Origin: Coprinopsis marcescibilis
Taxonomy: Eukaryota; Basidiomycota; Agaricomycetes; Agaricales; Psathyrellaceae
Assembly: GCA_004369085.1 (NCBI GenBank)
Contig: ML210490.1
Coordinates: forward strand, 1 to 12,578
Reading direction: 5' to 3'
DNA: 12,578 bases
The number at the start of each line of letters is the position of its first letter. Position 1 is the stretch's first letter. Below, piece after piece: positions 8,391 to 12,578 of the stretch. A program made the position numbers and the translations under genes. Under the pieces are notes generated by a model, which worked only from the letters and a program-made list of their open reading frames with translations, searched no databases and was not told where the DNA came from.

Positions 8391-9627
8391 TTCGATTTAA
8401 TGTATCGTGAGTGCTTCTCCATCCACAAATCGCACAGCTCTAACTTCTAGCTCAGGTACATGTTTAGGAATTCTATCTAATGTACCCATCTCACAGAAAG
8501 GGAAATTTATTTGCTTGGTGCTCTCAAAACAGGGTCTGGACGGAACTATTAATTCTAGGATTTGGCATGGTATGTGTTTGATTGGAAACATCATGATAGT
8601 GGCTAGGACTTGAAGCCGTGCAGCAACGAAAAACCTCTCTAGAAAAGAAACCCATGGATCGGTCTACAGAATAACCTCAAAGACTTGTATACGGAAATGC
8701 AAGGCACGTCGATCCTAACTGTTGTGCTGTACTAGCTCCACCCCAGTAGTTTAAGGACCAGTACGACAGCCAGCGGAACAGGTTAACCGGAGAAGTATGT
8801 GGCAACAGATTTCACTCCGTTTCTCTGAATGGATTTTGATATCAGAACTGAGGTCCCCGGGTTAGCAGCCTTTAAAGAACAACCAAACCTTGCCCCACGT
8901 TACAGCCCTATCTGTACAGTTCTTTTCAACCCCCTGTAGTACGTTGTGGTTTTTCTCCCTTTGTTGTCAACATTGCAGGAGGCCTAACACTTCATTTTTT
9001 GATTCATTTTCAAGGAACAGCTCACAATTTACTGGTGTCAGCTTCCAAATGGGAAAAGGATTCGCATTCATTGCATTGCCAATGAGGTGGTTGGCGACCA
9101 GGTTGAACCTCCGAAGCTTTCCAGCATCTCATATTCACGAAATCATCAATGCTTTGTTCCCTCTTGTACTGCTAGTAGTACTAGTAGTACTAGAAGTAGG
9201 GCACCCATCCCTCCTGGCAGTACTGCAAGCCACAAGCAAATCAAGCATCCATGATTCGTCCAATGTTACCTCATGATCGATGATCTCTCAACCAACAGAG
9301 CACAACTACTACTAGTCTCAAATTATTGTCCCAGTGTTCATTCTTAATCACAATTTGGTATCATCTCTTCTGTGAAAGATTGACTTTGGCGGATAACCTG
9401 TGCTCAGCATCAAGCAGGCTTGCGAAACAATGATCAAAGGATCACAACCTTCTAATTGAGCGACTATTGTTGGCACATCACCGCAATACTTGGGGTCTGG
9501 CTATCAAGGTTTACCATCCCCTAATCAGTCTGATAGATCATGACAGGTTGATTAACTATGCCGATCCACTGACAACACATCTGTAATCCTTTCTCATTAG
9601 TCTCGCCCTGATAATCCATGGTCGAGC
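8391..9627. other. Gene-free stretch after the Plavaka gene
   Basis: No frame on either strand resembles a protein I know. The longest plus-strand frame (about 8890-9276) owes its hydrophobic part to a triplet-like repeat at 9173-9199 and lacks an ATG near its beginning. The right end of the Plavaka transposon should be in the first few hundred bases, but I could not mark it. Confidence 0.45.
9173..9199. repeat. 9-bp tandem repeat TAGTAGTAC
   Basis: Two perfect units (9173-9181 and 9182-9190) and one diverged unit (9191-9199, TAGAAGTAG). A related ACTACTACTAGT string appears on the same strand near 9305. This is likely slippage-derived sequence with no further role visible. Confidence 0.75.
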
Positions 9628-10232
9628 CTAACTGGGAAATCCCCAGAGAAAAAGTTTCCGTGATGTGTTGTGAACAGACATACATGAGCAAAAGGGCACA
9701 ATGAGACTCGTAACTGAGTCACCTGCCTGCAAATTCCCGGAGATGTCAAGTGCTTGGTAGTTGCCAACTCGTCCAGGGACCCCAGCATTGATTAAATTGA
9801 CAGGGTGTCCGATGTCAACAGCAATGAGCAGAGCCCAGCAGTTACGAAAGTGACCATGAAGTTCCGACTGGGCTGGCTTGACCCAGTATGAGCAGAAGGC
9901 TGGAAGCGCCACCTGCCAAATGACAGAGCGGAGATTGACTACCGATGCACTGTTGGAAGTCAACATCTCTTTGAGTGGACTAGACTCAGAGAATGTGCAC
10001 GTCATCGCCAACGCGATCGACTTTCATGGAACGTCACGGACGAGGTTGGTTGGGACAGGGATGCCGCACAATGAATGCCTTCAATAAAAGTGTGCCAATC
10101 CGAAGGAATACGATTGTAATAAGGATGGCTAAGCGTGTAGACATGCGGTCGACGACAAGTTGCGGGATTCTCGTCTTGAAAGCTTCCGTTTCCCTTAGCC
10201 CTCATCGAGTTGGTCCTCTGATTGTTGGCCAT
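9628..10232 (-). CDS. Possible two-exon gene of unknown function
   Basis: Two minus-strand frames in different phases can be joined by a 53-nt GT-AG intron (10037-9985, GTGACG...CTCTGAG). This gives exons 10232-10038 and 9984-9628 and a protein of about 183 residues starting MANNQRTNSMRAKGNG. It contains SHPYYNRIPSDWHTFIEG, then CSYWVKPAQSE, CWALLIAVDIGHPVNLI, GVPGRVGNYQALDISG and a Cys-containing PFCSCMSVHN near the end. The amino-acid make-up looks like real protein, with Trp, Cys and His in compact motifs and no low-complexity sequence. I do not recognise a family or function. No signal peptide or membrane segment is evident. The alternative is a decayed gene with a 1-base shift near 10010, since the intron would remove a plausible SVTFHES stretch. 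Neither neighbour suggests a role. Confidence 0.4.
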
Positions 10233-10440
10233 CAAAAATTGAGCATGTTTGCGCAAGAGTGGCCTACTCTGTGACTAGATAGTATGTAAGTACATTAGAT
10301 CAGATTGTAGTGGCTGTGCAATGTGGTTCCCTCACGCTAGGATTGCAAGACATTGCAGGTCCTCCTCTCCTTGTGTCCTCCTTCTCTCTTTGCATCCAAT
10401 CAACGACGACACCAACACTCAGCGGCAAACTCCTGAGCTC
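10233..10440. other. Short gene-free spacer
   Basis: Nothing recognisable lies here. It separates the minus-strand candidate gene from the long inverted-repeat element. A pyrimidine-rich run occurs at about 10360-10395, next to the left arm. Confidence 0.4.
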
Positions 10441-10446
10441 AACGAT

Positions 10447-10581
10447 ACAAATATCTTAGACCAGTGACCAGTCGTTCGTGAGCAAGTCATGTTATGAAGA
10501 CTGCATCTGTCGATACAATGACCGGTACAGCTTGAATATTTTTGGGTGAGGGCCCGTGGCTGACCCAATTTGGAAGGCATC
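10447..10581 (+). repeat. Left terminal inverted-repeat arm
   Basis: This is the left arm of the element at 10441-11328. The best-conserved core is 10459-10533; similarity is weaker but traceable inward to AATTTGGAAGGCATC (10567-10581), which matches AATTAGGAAGGATAC in the other arm. Confidence 0.75.
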
Positions 10582-11159
10582 AAGCTGACATAATATTAGC
10601 AGTGCCCCATACCCTCATTAATAGCAACAGCCCATGGCCCATACCGCTTGAATATGAGCACTTGCAGATCCTGGAATCACTTCAGGGGCGAGACAACAAC
10701 CGAAATGCCATCTGGAAAATATGCTGGCAAATGAGGGATCAAGTCTTCCCATAACCAGTTCCAATCGAGTGCTGCCCTGTAACGGAGTTGCTTTCGTTGA
10801 ATCCAGTTGAGATTCGCGATGCACAACAGCTTTTTGCGATGGCAGCATCTGCAACTTATAAGCTGTTCAGCTGCATCGAAACGAAGCCAGAAAGTAGGCA
10901 CTGGAGGTTTTTCAATGGGAATATTCACCTTGAATAAGAGCTGTATGTTCAATGTTGTCCTGCAGGAGATTCCTGATTTTTTCTGAGAGCCTCTTGAGCT
11001 GAAGGCTCAGGCTTTCCAAATTCATGAGACAAAAGAAACAAAATGAAATAAATAAGTATCATACAGCTCAGAGGAGCAGAAGCACAAAGGTGAAGGTGGA
11101 TGAGGATGTGAACAGTCAACGTCGAATGCAGCCCACGGCTAACGGATTGGGCGCATGCC
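10582..11159. other. Interior of the inverted-repeat element, no intact gene
   Basis: The plus strand keeps one frame open from before 10582 to 10936 except for a single TAA at 10752-10754, and the minus strand has an open frame at 10952-10677. Neither contains a motif I know, and neither has a convincing start. Either may be a remnant of a captured or decayed gene, but this is not established. Confidence 0.35.
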
Positions 11160-11320
11160 GTCGTATCCTTCCTAATTCATAAAATCGAAGCAAAGCCATG
11201 GGGATCCTGCCAATTCAAACCCAGCTGTACCGGTTGTTATATCGACAGATGGCAGTCTTCATAACATGACCTGGCAAAGTCACGCACGACTGGTCACCGG
11301 TCTACGAATATCTATAATCT
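11160..11320 (-). repeat. Right terminal inverted-repeat arm
   Basis: This is the reverse complement of the left arm, with the core at 11223-11306. It is about 25 bases longer than the left arm because of small insertions, and the two arms have diverged by substitutions, so the insertion is not recent. Confidence 0.75.
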
Positions 11321-11328
11321 AACGATGC

Positions 11329-11700
11329 TTCAAGCGGTGTCCTGCGGTGCCACGTGATCCTCAACGGTAGACTGTGTAACTGCAGTGCGTTTGGACCAGG
11401 GCCTGCATGAGCGGGACTGCGCAGATGAGATGGTGGTCTCTCTGCACTTCGCTGGTCATGTGGATGGATGGGTGGATGGCGTATTGGTGGTGTGCCATGT
11501 GCAGCCTGCTATGCTTTCCAATTTTCTATTGGATCTGGCTTGGCCTGAGCCCTTTCAATGGGGGTGCACAACTGCCGCGACACGGCAAGTCACATGATTG
11601 ATCTGGCTCATCTCAGCCGTGCGTGGAAACCTGAAACCAAGACCTTGAGACCGATTTCAATGAGGGACTGGCGGATTTTGGTGAAATAAAATGTTATATG
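11329..11700. other. Gene-free spacer
   Basis: No protein-like frame is convincing; the open plus-strand frames at about 11385-11600 show no known motif. A short GGATG-rich patch lies at 11461-11479. The base make-up turns visibly AT-rich near 11680, where the next element seems to begin. Confidence 0.4.
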
Positions 11701-11830
11701 TGTAGAATTACCAGTGTAAATGGCTCTTAGCCACTCAAAAACAAAAATTAATGCAAACCTACTCAGATACTAAAGAGAAACTATTTTGCCCTGCGAAAAT
11801 CAGTCTCATTTTGGCAGGGGGAAATGAATG

Positions 11831-12102
11831 GCTTATAACTTTTCAAGCAGATCACCGTTTCCCTTGGTTTCGCAGGCAATATTGTGTAGAATTTAATGGA
11901 GAATCGTTCCTATAGAACAGCATTTTAATTAACCTCTGTTAACATCCCAAACCCATGAGTAAAGCGGTGTATTTCGATATTCTAATTGGCTAAATGGCTG
12001 TTTTTCTCCAATATGAGCTATATGAACTCTTGCCCTCGCAATTCGCTACGTTTTCGCCACACAAACCGTAGAGAACGGATGAAAGCTCAAAGAGTTATAA
12101 GC
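11831..12102. repeat. Internal imperfect inverted repeat (GCTTATAACT...)
   Basis: GCTTATAACTTTTCAAGC at 11831-11848 matches the reverse complement of 12085-12102 (GCTTATAACTCTTTGAGC) in 14 of 18 bases. Weaker similarity continues inward, for example CCTATAG on one side against CATATAG on the other. The pair brackets about 240 bases of leader sequence upstream of the coiled-coil frame. Confidence 0.55.
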
Positions 12103-12331
12103 TTGCCAATATCCAGGGCTATTTTAGCCTGTGTAAACACAAGTAAACAAAGGCCTTGTGCATTTCATGCAGCAAACCTCATGGCCACTGACTGTCTTTC
12201 TAGCTCCTCCACTACTCTGATTACCCTCAAATTAAATATCCAAAGCCCCAGGTCTGTGTTTCTTTATGTTTAATTACCTATAATTCATGAAAATGGCTCT
12301 AATTGTCCAAAAAATATAGTGATTATATAAC

Positions 12332-12578
12332 ATGCCAAAGCCTTCAGCTGCTTTAAAGGCACGGCAGCAGAATGCATGAAATGCAGAAGATATCAAGGCT
12401 GCTGCTAATGATACAGCTACTCTGAAGGCAACTTTGCTTAGAGGCTGAGCTTCAGCATGCAGGGGACAAACAAGCACTTTTAGAAGGCCAACTTGCTGAA
12501 TTAACTGCTCGAACCTCCAAACTCGAGCGGGCACTGTCTATTGCCACAGCTAAAAACCTATACCTTTCCAATGACCTT
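12332..12578 (+). pseudogene. N-terminus of a coiled-coil protein of a fungal repeat element, broken and truncated
   Basis: The frame starts with ATG at 12332 and reads MPKPSAALKARQQNA, then a TGA (12377-12379), then NAEDIKAAANDTATLKATLL. One extra base at about 12440 shifts the frame. From 12441 to the window end the next phase is open for 46 codons, reading EAELQHAGDKQALLEGQL and on with leucines at heptad spacing, a clear coiled coil. MPKxSAxxKxR starts followed by long coiled coils are, as I recall, common in multicopy Agaricomycete proteins linked to repeats. Their biochemical role is unknown to me. The TGA fits a former CGA Arg codon. The stop plus the shift mean this copy cannot make the protein. 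Confidence 0.6.

Larger units (their letters stand above)
10441..11328. mobile_element. Non-autonomous DNA element with long terminal inverted repeats
   Basis: The stretch 10447-10581 reappears as its reverse complement at 11160-11320. Shared blocks include GTCATGTTATGAAGACTG (18 of 18), GTGACCAGTCGT, CATCTGTCGATA and ACCGGTACAGCT (each 12 of 12), in order, with small insertions between them. The arms are flanked by direct repeats AACGATAC (10441-10448) and AACGATGC (11321-11328): 6 bases identical, 7 of 8 overall, as for a target-site duplication. The interior (about 580 bases) holds no intact gene. Long arms with an 8-9 bp duplication recall Mutator-like or foldback elements; the superfamily is not settled. 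Confidence 0.65.
11700..12578 (+). mobile_element. 5' part of an AT-rich Agaricomycete repeat, cut by the window end
   Basis: The stretch is more AT-rich than its left neighbour. Near its left edge lies TGGCTCTTAGCCA (11721-11733), a 5-bp-arm hairpin of the kind I recall at the ends of certain mushroom-fungal repeats. It then contains an internal inverted pair (11831-11848 and 12085-12102) before the start of a coiled-coil reading frame at 12332. The left border is approximate and no target duplication can be judged, as the right end lies outside the window. The element class is uncertain. Confidence 0.45.

Noticed and set aside
3150..8900. Terminal inverted repeats of the Plavaka element
   Set aside because: Candidate left-end strings (the 22-mer, the CTACTAGTAG palindrome, the GC-rich patch near 3280) were compared with the reverse complement of 8390-8900 by eye; no convincing match was found.
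8890..9276. Plus-strand frame with a hydrophobic LVLLVVLVVL segment suggesting a membrane protein
   Set aside because: The hydrophobic run comes from the TAGTAGTAC tandem repeat, there is no upstream ATG near the frame start, and no family motif is visible.
11385..11601. Two overlapping plus-strand frames in the spacer after the inverted-repeat element
   Set aside because: They overlap each other in different phases, start poorly and show no known motif; most likely chance open frames.
12274..12534. Minus-strand frame of 86 codons
   Set aside because: It is antisense to the coiled-coil start, where the plus strand gives a clear MPKPSAA opening and leucine heptads.

Overview
The window looks like a transposon-rich stretch of a fungal genome, most likely an Agaricomycete (mushroom-forming Basidiomycota). 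The grounds are a Plavaka-type DNA transposase, a family expanded in that class; many short (47-66 nt) GT-AG introns in its gene; a JmjC-like protein of the mushroom-fungal type; and fragments of other mobile-element proteins. No rRNA, tRNA, CRISPR array or bacterial operon was found. Family names rest on recognising motifs by eye, with no database search.

Layout. 1-538 is non-coding with one perfect hairpin. A two-exon JmjC-like (2-oxoglutarate/Fe(II) oxygenase fold) gene runs leftward from 2011 to 539 and carries one in-frame TGA near its splice junction. Between 2012 and 3590 lie an AT-rich promoter-like patch, two related 10-bp minisatellites, a decayed fragment of a PIF1-like helicase (minus strand) and a 22-bp direct repeat. 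The main feature is a plus-strand Plavaka transposase gene, 3593-8390. It can be rebuilt with up to eleven introns, all but one with GT-AG ends, and every exon joins in frame. It is broken by a single TGA at 7120-7122, and one intron (8003-8062) has lost its GT donor.

8391-9627 holds no recognisable gene. A possible two-exon gene of unknown function occupies 9628-10232 on the minus strand. At 10441-11328 there is an element-like structure of about 0.9 kb, with inverted arms of roughly 140-160 bp flanked by near-identical 8-bp direct repeats. This looks like an undescribed non-autonomous DNA transposon. From about 11700 to the window end the sequence becomes AT-rich and resembles the 5' part of another Agaricomycete repeat. 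It leads into a coiled-coil protein start (12332 onward) broken by a TGA and a 1-base shift.

Taken together, this is a nest of mobile DNA in which four different protein-coding remains each carry a premature TGA, as expected if CGA arginine codons decayed to TGA by C-to-T change. I see no sign of a cooperative host pathway. The most novel items are the long inverted-repeat element, the Plavaka copy with an intron donor mutated but the reading frame kept, and the pair of related decamer arrays.
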